Part shown: one piece after another, positions 8,639 to 18,335 of the stretch
Layout of the letters: each line of letters starts with the position of its first letter
How positions within the stretch are numbered: position 1 is the stretch's first letter
Assembly: GCF_036170895.1 (NCBI RefSeq)
Contig: NZ_CP108036.1
Span: 1,054,001 to 1,118,000, forward strand
DNA length: 64,000 nucleotides
Direction of reading: 5' to 3'
DNA from: Streptomyces erythrochromogenes
GTDB taxonomy: Bacteria; Actinomycetota; Actinomycetes; Streptomycetales; Streptomycetaceae
Translations under genes and position numbers: made by a program
The notes under the pieces: generated by a model
What the model was told of the DNA's origin: nothing
Database searches by the model: none
The model's input: the letters and a program-made list of their open reading frames with translations, nothing else

Positions 8639-8834
8639 GAACTCTCCAGTGCTCGTGCTTGATTTACCTGGGCGGCAAGAACTCGCGTGCCTGCCTCCGT
8701 TCATGGACAACGGGCACCGCGCAGATCGGTTCAAGGCCCGGAAGCCGGATTCGCCGGCAACCTCCCGATCGCCCGCCGGCCCGGAAGAGGACCTGGGCCA
8801 AGGCCGACGGAGTGTGCTCAGCGCACCCGGTCGT

Positions 8835-9713
8835 TCAGCGGCTGAGGAGACTCCGGAGCGCCTCGGCGATCTCGGAGGGCTTCTCCTCGGCCATGAAGTG
8901 ACCAGAGGTGACAGTCCTGTGCTCCAGGTCGGACGCCCAGGAGCCCCACAGGGCGGCCGCGTCGAAGCCGAGGAACGCGCCCCAGTCCTGCTGGAGCACG
9001 GTGACCGGCATCTTCAACTGGTTCCCGGCAGCGCGGTCCGCCTTGTCGTGCTCGATGTCGATGCCGGCGGAAGCACGGTAGTCGGCGACGATCGAGGGCA
9101 CCGCCCCCCGGCAGGCATCCAGATATGAGGTGCGGACCTCAGGGGGAATCGCCTGCGGGTCGTTGGTCCAGATGTCGAGGAAGTGGCCGAAGAAGGCGTC
9201 CGGGCTCGCCGCGATCATCTGCTCGGGCAGGCCGGGCGGCTGGGCCATCAGGTAGAGGTGGAAGCCGACCGCCGCGCTGACACCGTGCAGCACCTCCCAC
9301 ATGTCCAGGGTGGGCAGCACGTCCAGGCTGGCGAGGTGAGTGATCCTTCCCGGGTGATCGAGTCCGGCGCGGAAGGCCACCAGGGCGCCGCGGTCGTGCC
9401 CGGCCAACGCGAACCGGTCGTGTCCGAGGGCACCGGCCAGGGCCACGACGTCGGCCGCCATGGTGCGCTTGGCGTAGACGGTGCCGTCGGTCTCGACGGG
9501 CTTGTCGCTGTCGCCGTAGCCCCGCAGATCGGGGCAGATCACGGTGTGGTCGTGCGCGAGATCGGCGGCCACGTGCCGCCACATCAGATGGGTCTGCGGG
9601 AAACCGTGCAGCAGCACGATCGGGGTCCCCGAGCCGACGACGGCCGCGTTCAGGGACACCCCGTCGGCGACCTCGATCCGCTGGTAGTCGAACGTGCTGG
9701 TGGGAGGGGCCAT
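8835..9713 (-). CDS. alpha/beta hydrolase, haloalkanoate dehalogenase/epoxide hydrolase-like
   Basis: A 292-residue alpha/beta-hydrolase fold enzyme. The oxyanion motif is LLHGFPQTHLMW (residues ~34-45) and the nucleophile elbow is GHDRG, with aspartate rather than serine, as in fluoroacetate dehalogenases and epoxide hydrolases. PDLRGYGDSDKP is typical of the subfamily; the catalytic His is likely in SGHFMAEE near the C-terminus. Cytoplasmic, no signal. It is divergent from the SARP gene at 9828, which may regulate it. Substrate unknown. Confidence 0.8.
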   Translation of the reverse strand: MAPPTSTFDYQRIEVADGVSLNAAVVGSGTPIVLLHGFPQTHLMWRHVAADLAHDHTVICPDLRGYGDSDKPVETDGTVYAKRTMAADVVALAGALGHDRFALAGHDRGALVAFRAGLDHPGRITHLASLDVLPTLDMWEVLHGVSAAVGFHLYLMAQPPGLPEQMIAASPDAFFGHFLDIWTNDPQAIPPEVRTSYLDACRGAVPSIVADYRASAGIDIEHDKADRAAGNQLKMPVTVLQQDWGAFLGFDAAALWGSWASDLEHRTVTSGHFMAEEKPSEIAEALRSLLSR

Positions 9714-9827
9714 GACTCGGCTTCTTTCCGTGGGCGGGCTGGTGTCTCCACCCTGGAGGCCGCGGATGAGCATCGAATGAGCGACCTATAACTTGGCGCC
9801 AGAGGGCGAGCGGGAAGGCGGTCAGCT

Positions 9828-11813
9828 GTGAACGTCACATTCGGAATACTCGGGCCGGTGACGGCCTGGGACGACGAAGGGGGACCGATCGCCTTGAAAG
9901 GCCCTCGGCACCGCGCCGTACTGGCCCGGCTGATCGTCGCCAGGGGCCGGGTCGTCCCCGTCACCCGCCTGGTGGCGGATCTGTGGGAGGTACCTCCCGC
10001 GGACGCGGTCGGTGCTGTCCGTACGTTCGTCTCCGCGCTGCGGAGAGCCCTGGAACCACAGCGTCGGCCCCGCACTCCGGCTCGCCTCCTGGTCACCGAG
10101 GGTCCTGGCTATGCACTGCGCGTCGAGCGCGGCTCCGTCGACAGCTGGTGTTTCGAGCAGGCGGTCACCGCCGCCCGCACCCTGCCGCCGCAGCAGGCCC
10201 TCGACCGGCTCGCGGAGGCTCTGGGCCATTGGCGGGGTCCGGCCCTCGCGGACTTCCCAGAAGAGGCCTGGGCCCGCACCGAGCGTTCGCGCCTCGGTGA
10301 GCTGAGGCTCCACGCCCTGGAGTGCCAGGCGGAAGTCCGCCTGACCCTCGGTCGTGGAGCGGACGCGATTCCGGATCTGGATGCGCACGTGGCCGAGCAC
10401 CCCTGGCGCGAGGACGCGTGGCGGCTCCTGGCCCTCGCGCTGTACCGCACGGGCCGCCAGGGCGACGCGCTCGCGGTGCTACGCCGTGCACGCAAGCTGC
10501 TGGTCGAGCAACTGGGGGTGGATCCCGGCCCGGGACTGCGCCGCCTGGAGGCGGACATCCTTGCCCAGGAACGCCACCTCGACCGGGCTCCCGGGCCGAT
10601 TTCTTCGGCGGACACCGTGTGGGCGGAGGCATCGGCCGCCTACGACCGCACGCTGGCATCCGGGGCCCGGGCACGCCTGGAATCGACCGTCGGCCTGCTG
10701 CGCAATCTCGCGGTGACGGGTGGCGGCGGCCTGGAGGTGGCCCGTCGGCACCGCTCGGCCGTGATCGCGGCGACCGAAGAGCTGGGGGACCCGGACCTGA
10801 CGGCGCGCGTGATCGGCGCCTACGACGTTCCGGCGATCTGGACGCGGGTGGACGACCCCCGGCATGCGGCGGACGTCGTGGCAGCGGCGGAGCGCACCTT
10901 GAAGACCCTTCGACCGGGCGGTCACGACGTGGCACGTGCCCGGCTGCTGGCCACGATCGCCCTGGAGTCACGTGCGAGTGTTTCGGCGCGCGGGCTGCAG
11001 GCGGCCCGGCAGGCCGAGCAGATCGCCCGCGACCTGGACGACCCCGCCCTCCTGGCGTTCGCGCTCAACGGCGTTTTCATGCAGACCTTCTACCGGGCGG
11101 GCCTGTCTCCGCGCCGCGACAGGATCGGCGCCGAGCTGATCACCCTGGCCGCGAGGCACGGGATGGTCACGTACGAGGTGCTCGGGCACCTCATCCGCCT
11201 CCAGGCGCGCAGCGCCCTGGCCGACTTCCCGGGAGCGGACCGGCACGCGACTGCGGTGGACCGCCTGGCCGAGCGGAACGAGCTGCCGCTGGCGGGAGTG
11301 TTCACCCAGTGGTACCGGGCGCTGCGACGCGCGGCGACCGGGCCGGCGCCAGAGGCGGAAGCCGCCTGTCGGGAGGCTGCGGCCCGGCTCCACGGCGTCG
11401 GTATGCCCGGCCTGGAACACGGGCTTCTGCCACTGGCCCTGCTGTGCTTGCGGATGCGGCACGGGCAGAGCGCGCCGGACGCGCAGTACGCGCAGATCTG
11501 CGCACAGGCTGACTGGGGGCCGCACGAGCCGTGGGTGGCTCCCCTGCTCCTGGTCGCCCAAGGCCTCGAGGACGAGGCCGCAGCGGTTCTGCGGAGACTC
11601 CCGGATCCTCCCCCCGGCCTGCTGTTCGAGGCTCTGTGGTCCGTGGTGGCGCGAGCCGCGCTCGCCGTGTCGGACCGGGCCACGATGGAACGCGCTCACA
11701 CCGCGCTCTCGCCGGCCGGAGCGGAGCTCGCCGGCGCCGGCAGCGGTCTGCTCACCAGCGGCCCCGTCGCGGGGTACCTCAGCGAGCTCGCCGCCGCGCT
11801 CCAGAAGACGTGA
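9828..11813 (+). CDS. SARP/BTAD-family transcriptional activator, large form
   Basis: A 661-residue regulator. Residues 1-95 are an OmpR-like winged-helix DNA-binding domain (FGILGPVTAWDDEGGPIALK, then a helix-rich VRTFVSALRRALE). Residues ~100-250 are a bacterial transcriptional activation domain (DLDAHVAEHPWREDAWRLLA, YRTGRQGDALAVLRRARKLL, EQLGVDPGPGLRRLE). The rest is helical and TPR-like with no Walker A motif, so it differs from AfsR, which has an NB-ARC domain. GTG start is 114 bp from the divergent hydrolase. It is followed by an FAD oxidoreductase in the same direction, its most likely target. Confidence 0.85.
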   Translation: MNVTFGILGPVTAWDDEGGPIALKGPRHRAVLARLIVARGRVVPVTRLVADLWEVPPADAVGAVRTFVSALRRALEPQRRPRTPARLLVTEGPGYALRVERGSVDSWCFEQAVTAARTLPPQQALDRLAEALGHWRGPALADFPEEAWARTERSRLGELRLHALECQAEVRLTLGRGADAIPDLDAHVAEHPWREDAWRLLALALYRTGRQGDALAVLRRARKLLVEQLGVDPGPGLRRLEADILAQERHLDRAPGPISSADTVWAEASAAYDRTLASGARARLESTVGLLRNLAVTGGGGLEVARRHRSAVIAATEELGDPDLTARVIGAYDVPAIWTRVDDPRHAADVVAAAERTLKTLRPGGHDVARARLLATIALESRASVSARGLQAARQAEQIARDLDDPALLAFALNGVFMQTFYRAGLSPRRDRIGAELITLAARHGMVTYEVLGHLIRLQARSALADFPGADRHATAVDRLAERNELPLAGVFTQWYRALRRAATGPAPEAEAACREAAARLHGVGMPGLEHGLLPLALLCLRMRHGQSAPDAQYAQICAQADWGPHEPWVAPLLLVAQGLEDEAAAVLRRLPDPPPGLLFEALWSVVARAALAVSDRATMERAHTALSPAGAELAGAGSGLLTSGPVAGYLSELAAALQKT

Positions 11814-11917
11814 TGACCTGCGTCGGCCCACCCCGCCAAGTGAGCAGTAAAGCGGGCTGGTAGGTGAGCAGTTCTCCGGCGGATGGTGGGGCATCTTCCC
11901 CAACGCAAGGAGTTCCA

Positions 11918-13372
11918 GTGGCCCACGTGGTAATCATCGGCTCAGGCCCCGTCGGCCTCACCGCCTCGATGCTTCTCGCCGCAGACGGACACGTCGCCAC
12001 CGTGCTCGACCGCGACCCCACGGCCGCGCGAACGGTCGAGGCAACGGTTGGCGGCGACTGGCGGCGGCCCGGCGTCAAGCAGTTCGGGCACACGCACATC
12101 CTCATGCCGGCCGGCCTCCTCCTCCTGGAAAAGGAGCTGCCGGCCGCCGTCGACCGCATCCGCGAGGCCGGCGGCAACACGTACAACATGATCTCCGGTG
12201 CCTGGAGCGTGGCAGGTGCCGGCCCGCGGCAGGCGGGGGACGAGCGCTTCGAGACCGTCACTGCCCGGCGCCCGGTCCTTGAGGCCGCGCTCCTCGCCAC
12301 CGCCACCGATACGCCTGGAGTGCGCATCCTCGGCGGGACCCGGGTGGTGTCCTTGCTCGTCGGAGAGTCCCGGACGTCCGGCCGCCCGCACATCGTCGGC
12401 GTCATGACCGAATCCGGAGTGCGCATCGAGGCAGACCTCGTCGTCGATGCCTCCGGGCGGCGGACGGAGGTGCCCGACCTGCTCGCGCAGGTGGGTGTCG
12501 AGCCCGAAGTCGTCCGCGAGGAAGCGGGCTTCCGCTACTACACGCGCTACTTCCGCGCCGATGAGCGGGGAGTGCCGGCCCCCCGGCCCTGGCCCCTCTC
12601 CCACCACAACAGCATTTCCGTCGTCACCGCGCCGGGAGACGGCGACACCTGGTCGACGACGCTCGTCACCTCGGACCGGGACCAAGAGCTCCGTCCGTTG
12701 AGTCGCGTGGAGGTGTGGAACCGCGTGCTTGCGCTCTACCCCCAGGCCGCCCATTGGAACCACGGCATCCCGTTGACCGACGTCCATGTCATGGGCGGGA
12801 CCCACAACACCCGACGTGGCCTGGTCGTCGACGGGCAGCCGATCGCCACGGGCATCGTGGCGATCGGGGACGCCCGGATGACGACCAACCCGCAGTTCGG
12901 TATGGGCATGACGACCGGGCTGCGCCACGCGGCGCTGCTGCGTGACGTGCTGCGCCTGCTCGGCACGTCCGATGCCGTAGAACTCGCCCTGCGCGTCAGC
13001 CGTGAGATCGACGACGAGTGCGGGGTCATGTGGGAGGAGGACGCCCATTGGAGCCGGCACCGCATCGCGGAGATCGATGCCGAGGTACGCGGCGAGCACT
13101 ACGAGACGGACGATCCGGGCTGGGCGCTGCGCACAGCCGTGGACGCCGTCCTCTTGAAGGACCCTGAGATCCTGCGCGCCATGGGTGACGTCGGTTCGAT
13201 GCTGGCATCCGCGGACGAGGCCTTCATGAAGAGTGGCCTCGTGGAGCGGGTCATCACGCTCTCGGCAACGGCCCCCCGCTACACCGCGCCGGGTCCGGAC
13301 CGGGAGGAGATCCTTGCCACGGTGCGCGACGATCAGCAAGGCGGCTCCGCCTCGTCGGTCTTCCGCGGCTGA
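11918..13372 (+). CDS. FAD-dependent oxidoreductase/monooxygenase
   Basis: A 484-residue flavoprotein. The N-terminal Rossmann motif is IIGSGPVGLTASMLLAADGH, DRDP ends the ADP-binding fold, a middle segment reads ADLVVDASGRRTEVP, and a C-terminal FAD-phosphate motif reads IGDARMTTNPQFGMGMT. This is the layout of group A flavin monooxygenase/geranylgeranyl-reductase-like enzymes. GTG at 11918 is chosen over the in-frame GTG at 11864 because AAGGAG lies 6 bp before it. The protein is clearly similar to the enzyme at 21120-22412 (shared GRPHI.GV and LIVDA.GR blocks). Substrate unknown. Confidence 0.8.
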   Translation: MAHVVIIGSGPVGLTASMLLAADGHVATVLDRDPTAARTVEATVGGDWRRPGVKQFGHTHILMPAGLLLLEKELPAAVDRIREAGGNTYNMISGAWSVAGAGPRQAGDERFETVTARRPVLEAALLATATDTPGVRILGGTRVVSLLVGESRTSGRPHIVGVMTESGVRIEADLVVDASGRRTEVPDLLAQVGVEPEVVREEAGFRYYTRYFRADERGVPAPRPWPLSHHNSISVVTAPGDGDTWSTTLVTSDRDQELRPLSRVEVWNRVLALYPQAAHWNHGIPLTDVHVMGGTHNTRRGLVVDGQPIATGIVAIGDARMTTNPQFGMGMTTGLRHAALLRDVLRLLGTSDAVELALRVSREIDDECGVMWEEDAHWSRHRIAEIDAEVRGEHYETDDPGWALRTAVDAVLLKDPEILRAMGDVGSMLASADEAFMKSGLVERVITLSATAPRYTAPGPDREEILATVRDDQQGGSASSVFRG

Positions 13373-13431
13373 GCAGTCGGACCCGGTGCCGCCCCCTTCC
13401 CGGCAGGCGGCGTCCCGGGCGTGAGGGCGGG

Positions 13432-13968
13432 CTACTCGGAGGGGACCGCGCCCCGGAGGTTTTTCGGCGCGGTGCGTCGGCCGCGGGCGGTGCTGTCCGG
13501 TTGTTGGCGCATGTGGTCGCGGACCCGGGTCATGATGCCGCCGAGCGCGTCGACATCGTCGTCGCTGAGCGAGGCGAAGAGCAGGCGCCGGGTGACGTCG
13601 ATGTGGCCGGGCAGGACTCGGCCGACCCTGGCGAGGCCCTCCTCCGTGAGGGTGACCATCGTGGCGCGCTGATCGTGGGAGGAAGGCTTGCGGGTGATCA
13701 GGCCGGCTTTCTCCAGGAGTCCGGCCTGGTGGGTGAGCCCGGAGCGGCTGTAGACGACACCGTCCGCGAGCTCGGTCATGGTCAGTGGTCTGCCGGCGTC
13801 GGCGAGGCGCGCGAGCAGCTGGAACTGGACGTAACTGAGGTCGCCTTCCGTTTGGAGCTGCTGCTCGACGGCACGTTGGAGCAGGCTCACGGCCTCCATG
13901 AGCGCGAAGTACGTCCCGAGCTGCTCGGGCCGGAGCGCGCCGGCGTCCGGGGTGTTGTCGGGAGTCAT
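13432..13968 (-). CDS. MarR-family transcriptional regulator
   Basis: A 178-residue winged-helix protein: dimerisation helices at both ends, recognition region LTMTELADGVVYSRSGLTHQ (residues ~60-80) and wing KPSSHDQRATMVTLTEEG. It is divergent from the oxidoreductase at 14115, and the 146-bp intergenic region holds three identical palindromes (13985-14096). It very probably represses itself and the oxidoreductase-hydrolase-cupin run. Ligand unknown. Confidence 0.9.
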   Translation of the reverse strand: MTPDNTPDAGALRPEQLGTYFALMEAVSLLQRAVEQQLQTEGDLSYVQFQLLARLADAGRPLTMTELADGVVYSRSGLTHQAGLLEKAGLITRKPSSHDQRATMVTLTEEGLARVGRVLPGHIDVTRRLLFASLSDDDVDALGGIMTRVRDHMRQQPDSTARGRRTAPKNLRGAVPSE

Positions 13969-13984
13969 CCGCCCATCATAAGTA

Positions 13985-14096
13985 CTTCGACATCGAAGCG
14001 TATCCCTGAATCGAGTGGCGCACGTCACACCGCTCGGAGGTATTGCTTCGACATCGAAGCATGTCTAGAGTGGCATAGTCGCTTCGACATCGAAGC
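13985..14096. promoter_or_regulatory. three copies of a MarR-type operator
   Basis: The sequence CTTCGACATCGAAG (imperfect palindrome CTTCGA-CA-TCGAAG) occurs at 13985-13998, within GCTTCGACATCGAAGC at 14045-14060, and again at 14081-14096. All three lie between the divergent marR-like gene (start 13968) and the oxidoreductase (start 14115). The first lies next to the regulator start and the third ends 18 bp before the oxidoreductase ATG, well placed to repress both promoters. Confidence 0.85.
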
Positions 14097-14114
14097 AATT
14101 TCAGGGAGGCAGCC

Positions 14115-15044
14115 ATGAAGGCAGTGCGCTACGAGCGCTACGGCAGCAGCGAGGTACTACGGGTCGAGGGGGTGGACCGTCCGACGCCGGGCGCCGGGCA
14201 GGTGCTGGTGAAGGTGGTCGGCACCACGTTCAACCCGGTCGACGCGGCGATCCGGGCGGGACACCTGCAGGAGGTCTTCCCGCTGGACCTTCCCCACGTG
14301 CCGGGGATCGACGTGGCCGGGACGGTCGCCGGGCTCGGCGACGGCGTCGAGCGGTTCGCCATGGGCGACGCGGTGGTCGGCTTCCTGCCGATGAACGCGC
14401 CCGGCGCGGCCGCCGAGTACGTGGTCGCCCCCGCGCAGGTGCTGACCGCGGCACCCAAGGCGGTCGATCTGGCCGACGCGGCGGCGCTGCCGTCGGTCGG
14501 TCTGACCGCCTGGGAGGCGTTGTTCGAATACGCCGGGCTCGCCGCGGGCCAGTCCCTGCTGGTGAACGGGGCGAGCGGAGCCGTCGGCGGGTACGCGGTC
14601 CAGCTCGCCGCGCGGGCCGGGGCCGTGGTGACCGCGACCGCAGGACCGTCCGACGCCGACCGGATGCGCGGCTACGGCGCCGCCCGGATCGTCGACCACA
14701 CCGCCACAACCCTCGCCGAGGCCGGGGTGGGGACCTTCGATGTAGTACTCAATCTGGTGACGACTTCACCGGCCGAGACCGCAGAGTTGATCGGCCTGGT
14801 CGCCGATTCCGGCGTGCTGGTGTCCACGACCGCCGACGCCGACCCGGACCCCTCACGGGCGGTGCGCACGGCGCGGGTGTTCGCCCGCAGCGACGCGGAC
14901 CTGCTCGCCGAGCTGGTCGCCCTCGTCGACTCCGGCGACCTGCACATCCACATCGCCGACCGGCGCCCGCTGGCCGAGCTGCCCGCGGTCCACGCCGCGG
15001 CCGCCGAGGGCCGGCTGCCCGGCAAGACCGTCATCACAGTCTGA
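14115..15044 (+). CDS. NADP-dependent quinone oxidoreductase-like MDR enzyme
   Basis: A 309-residue medium-chain dehydrogenase/reductase of the zinc-independent quinone-oxidoreductase branch. Motifs: N-terminal VEGVDRPTPGAGQVLVKV, PHVPGIDVAGTV, cofactor loop LLVNGASGAVGGYAVQLAAR. No zinc-binding Cys cluster is seen. It would reduce quinones or enones with NADPH. RBS GGGAGG precedes the ATG. First gene of a likely MarR-controlled run with the hydrolase at 15131 and cupin at 16254. Confidence 0.88.
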   Translation: MKAVRYERYGSSEVLRVEGVDRPTPGAGQVLVKVVGTTFNPVDAAIRAGHLQEVFPLDLPHVPGIDVAGTVAGLGDGVERFAMGDAVVGFLPMNAPGAAAEYVVAPAQVLTAAPKAVDLADAAALPSVGLTAWEALFEYAGLAAGQSLLVNGASGAVGGYAVQLAARAGAVVTATAGPSDADRMRGYGAARIVDHTATTLAEAGVGTFDVVLNLVTTSPAETAELIGLVADSGVLVSTTADADPDPSRAVRTARVFARSDADLLAELVALVDSGDLHIHIADRRPLAELPAVHAAAAEGRLPGKTVITV

Positions 15045-15052
15045 CCCCGTCG

Positions 15053-15069
15053 CCCGGCCACAGGCCGGG
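15053..15069 (+). terminator. short GC hairpin after the MDR gene
   Basis: CCCGGCC-ACA-GGCCGGG, a perfect 7-bp stem 8 bp after the stop of the oxidoreductase. No T-run. Could be a weak terminator or attenuator before the hydrolase at 15131. Confidence 0.35.
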
Positions 15070-15130
15070 ACGGCTCTCCGACCGGCCTTCCACGCCGTGT
15101 ACTTCCGAATCGTTCCAAGGAGATGTCACC

Positions 15131-16090
15131 TTGTCCTTTGCCTTCGACCCGCAGGTCGCCGAAGCGCTCGCCCCGATGGCCGACGCGATGGCCGACGCCA
15201 CGCCCCCGCCGGTCGGCGACGTCGCCGCGCGCCGCGCCGTGCTGGAAGGGCTCATCGGCCACACCGACACCGCCCAGCCCACCCCCGACGACGTCACCTC
15301 CACCGGCTACCGCCTGACCACCTTCGACGGCGCCCAGATCGATCTGCGCTGGTACACCCGCAAGGACAAGGCCGCCGGCGAGCCGGGCCCGGCCGCGGTC
15401 TACCTCCACGGCGGCGGCATGATCCTGGGCCACATCGGCCTGTTCGACGGATCGATCTCCCGCTACGTCTCCGCCAGCGGCACCCCGATCCTCGCGGTCG
15501 ACTACCGGCTCGCCCCCGAACACCCGCACCCCGCCCCCGTCGAGGACGCCTACGCCGCCCTGGTCTGGCTGCACGACCACGCCACCGAACTGGGAGTCGA
15601 CCCGGCCCGCATCGCGGTGTTCGGGGACAGCGCCGGCGGCGGCATCGCCGCCGCGGTTTCCATCCTTGCCCGCGACCGGCAGGGCCCGGCGATCGCCAAG
15701 CAGATCCTGGTCATGCCGATGCTCGACGACCGCAACCTGACCCCCGACCCGCAACTCGCGCCGTTCGTGCTGTGGTCCTGGGATGACAACCGCACCGGCT
15801 GGGAAGCACTCCTGGGCGACCGGGCGGGCGGGGCGGACGTCCCCGCGCATGCCGCCCCCGCCCGGATCACCGACCCCGCCGGTCTCCCTCCCGCCTACAT
15901 CGAGGTCGGCCAGCTCGACATCTTCCGTGACGAAGACCTCACCTACGCCCTGCGCCTGAGCCGGGCCGGCGTGCCCGTCGAGTTCCACCTCCACCCCGGC
16001 GTGCCGCACGAGTTCGAAAGCATCGCCTTCAACTCCGACGCCGCCCGGCGCGTCATATCCGACCGCGTCCGAGCGCTCGGCTCCCTGTGA
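15131..16090 (+). CDS. alpha/beta hydrolase, hormone-sensitive lipase (HSL/acetyl-hydrolase) family
   Basis: A 319-residue esterase. The HSL-family HGGG oxyanion motif is in AVYLHGGGMILGHIG (residues ~92-106); the nucleophile serine is in FGDSAGGGIAAA; the acid/His region is QLDIFRDED and GVPHEFE near the C-terminus. TTG start at 15131 is chosen because AAGGAG lies 8 bp upstream and no in-frame ATG gives as good a fit. Cytoplasmic carboxylesterase. 86 bp behind the MDR enzyme, so probably co-regulated by the MarR protein. Confidence 0.88.
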   Translation: MSFAFDPQVAEALAPMADAMADATPPPVGDVAARRAVLEGLIGHTDTAQPTPDDVTSTGYRLTTFDGAQIDLRWYTRKDKAAGEPGPAAVYLHGGGMILGHIGLFDGSISRYVSASGTPILAVDYRLAPEHPHPAPVEDAYAALVWLHDHATELGVDPARIAVFGDSAGGGIAAAVSILARDRQGPAIAKQILVMPMLDDRNLTPDPQLAPFVLWSWDDNRTGWEALLGDRAGGADVPAHAAPARITDPAGLPPAYIEVGQLDIFRDEDLTYALRLSRAGVPVEFHLHPGVPHEFESIAFNSDAARRVISDRVRALGSL

Positions 16091-16253
16091 GCCGACGACC
16101 CGGGCGCGGGCCCCGACCCGCAGTGCCGAGGCACTGCACACACCGCTGTTCCTGACGCCCTCGCCGGACGCCCAGGCCCAAGCCCGCCCTCATCAACGCT
16201 GCAGGTCGCCCCACCGGTGCGGCGGCCTGCGGCCAGACCCCCAGGAGACCGCC

Positions 16254-16721
16254 ATGACGATCCCCTACCTCGCCCAGCGGGACGATCAGCAGACACTGGA
16301 ATGGATCGGCGGCGGACTGTTCACGATCCTCCTCGACAGCCAGGCCACCGAAGGACAGCTGACCGTCGGCCGATTCGACGTCCTCAAGGACGAAGCCCCG
16401 CCGTTCCATCTCCACACCCGCGAGGACGAAGTCTTCCTCCTCCTCGAAGGCGAAGCGCTGGTCTGGGTCGGCGACGAACGCCACGAATTGTCCGAAGGCG
16501 GCGTCGTCTACCTGCCCCGCAACATCCCCCACAGCTACCGCATCACCTCCGACCGCGCCGACCTGTTGGTCATCGCCACCCCGGGCGGCATGGAAGAGAT
16601 GTTCCGGCACGCCGGACGCGACGTCACCACCCCCCGCCCGGATGGCTTCGAGATCACCAAGGACAAGCTCGCCGAAGCCGCCGCACTGCGCGGCAACGCC
16701 ATCGTCGGCCCGCCCCGCTGA
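16254..16721 (+). CDS. cupin-domain protein
   Basis: A 155-residue single-domain cupin. Cupin motif 1 is PPFHLHTREDEVFLLLEGE (metal-binding His/His/Glu). Motif 2 is VVYLPRNIPHSYRI, where the final His completes the site. Small cupins like this act as quercetinase-like dioxygenases, isomerases or ligand-binding proteins; I cannot choose. CAGGAGA lies before the ATG. It follows the esterase in the same direction and is probably the last gene of the MarR-controlled group. Confidence 0.85.
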   Translation: MTIPYLAQRDDQQTLEWIGGGLFTILLDSQATEGQLTVGRFDVLKDEAPPFHLHTREDEVFLLLEGEALVWVGDERHELSEGGVVYLPRNIPHSYRITSDRADLLVIATPGGMEEMFRHAGRDVTTPRPDGFEITKDKLAEAAALRGNAIVGPPR

Positions 16722-16895
16722 ACCCCCCACTCGGCAACCGCCTGAACCCCGCCGTCCATCCGCCGAAGGCAGCCGCGCGTGGCGCTCAAGGCCGCCGCTG
16801 CTCATGAGCCTCGTACGCGACGGTCAGGAGAATTGGCCCGACCTCGGTCCTGCGCCAACAGCCGCAGCGGGACCTCGGCGTTCCGTCCAACAGCA

Positions 16896-18014
16896 CTACC
16901 CGCGGGACCCGAACCGGAGACTGACCTTGTCGAGTACGGCCTTGGCCGTATCGCCGAGGTAGGGGCCCGCCAGCCAGACCGACGGGTCGGGGCCGACGGA
17001 AGTGTTCGACACGAGAGCGGTCCGTCCGTCCGTACCGACTGCGAACCAGCCGCCGCCGGAGGAACCGCCCGTCATGGTGCAGCCCACCCGGTACAGCGTC
17101 GGTTCGCGGTCCTTGAGCGACAGGCGGCCCGGTTTGCCCGCACAGAAATGCATCGTGGCGCCATCGAACGGCGGTGCCGCCGGGTACCCCCAGGCACCGA
17201 CGAGGTTCACGTCCTGCACCGCCGGGCCGTTGAAAGCGACAGGAAGCGCCGCGCCCACGGTCTCCTCCAGCGACCGGGCGCCAGACCCGGGAGCGGGTAC
17301 GACGTGCAGTACGGCGAAGTCGAACGCCGCTCCGTTGCCGCCTTCGGACGTGCCCTCGTCGATCCACTGGTCGGAGGGGGCGGCCCAGTCGGCCCACCAG
17401 GTCCCGAACGGCGCCATCTGTCCCGCGGAGGCACGCTCGAGCGCATCCGCCGTAAGCGCCTTGTCGTTGAACGAGGGCACGAAAACGAGGTTGCGGAACC
17501 AGCCGCCCTCACGCCCGGCGTGGACGCAGTGGCCCGCGGTCCACACGAGGTTGGAGCGGCCCGGACGGGCGGGATCCTGCACAACGGTGCCGGAGCAGGT
17601 CTGTGGTCCGTCCGGGCTGTCGAAGAAGACCTTGCCCACCGGCGCCGCATTGCGGCGGTACGGCGCCGCCACGGGCCTGGCCGCCACAGGGGCCGGCTCG
17701 GGATCGCTCACACCCCGCGTCTCCGTGAGACTCCCGGCCACGTTCTTGCGGGGATCGTCTGCTCTGCGCATGCGCTCGGGCTTCCACAACCCCTCGATGA
17801 CAGGGTTGGTGAACTGCGACGCCTCGCGGGCCCATTTGCCGACGCTCCAGCTTCCTCGGCCGTCCTGGGACTCCTCTGCCGTGTCTGCCGTGTGTATCCC
17901 GCAGGCAGGGAGAAGCACGGCGAGGGCGAGAAGGGCTCCTGCTCTGCCCGGGCCGCGGCGGGAACGCCTCTCGCCCGCCCCGGTGGAGGAGCGCGGGGTA
18001 AAGAACGGGTTCAC
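16896..18014 (-). CDS. trypsin-like (S1/V8-type) serine protease lipoprotein
   Basis: A 372-residue exported protein. The N-terminus is basic then hydrophobic (ALLALAVLLPACG) with a lipobox-like LPAC, so probably a membrane lipoprotein. The chymotrypsin-fold triad is visible: His in VWTAGHCVHAG, Asp in AFDFAVLHVV, Ser in CTMTGGSSGGGWF. The start is a GTG at 18014; the open frame continues upstream but without coding character. Functions outside the cell. Divergent from the STAND-like gene at 18336 across ~320 bp with no other gene. Confidence 0.8.
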   Translation of the reverse strand: MNPFFTPRSSTGAGERRSRRGPGRAGALLALAVLLPACGIHTADTAEESQDGRGSWSVGKWAREASQFTNPVIEGLWKPERMRRADDPRKNVAGSLTETRGVSDPEPAPVAARPVAAPYRRNAAPVGKVFFDSPDGPQTCSGTVVQDPARPGRSNLVWTAGHCVHAGREGGWFRNLVFVPSFNDKALTADALERASAGQMAPFGTWWADWAAPSDQWIDEGTSEGGNGAAFDFAVLHVVPAPGSGARSLEETVGAALPVAFNGPAVQDVNLVGAWGYPAAPPFDGATMHFCAGKPGRLSLKDREPTLYRVGCTMTGGSSGGGWFAVGTDGRTALVSNTSVGPDPSVWLAGPYLGDTAKAVLDKVSLRFGSRG

Positions 18015-18335
18015 TGTGCAACTCCACTGGTGGTGCCGGCTCCCGGGGCAGGACACCGGGGACGTAAGCGGACAGCCGCCCCGGCATGTCTCTTGATATC
18101 TACGTCCGCGCTGCTTCCCTGGTTCAGCGATCGTTGCGAGGCCGAGCCGACCGCCGAACCGGGCCGGGCTGCCCTCAGCCACCTGCTTTCCGCACCGCGG
18201 TCGCGGGATGACCCCGGTCCACAGCAGTGTCCGAGGCCAGGAGCAGGCGACCTACTGACCGGTAATCTGTGAACCTTGGGCGGTCTGCGGGGTCCTCCCA
18301 TACGGTTGAGCTGCGAGTTGATCGAAGGGGAATGT

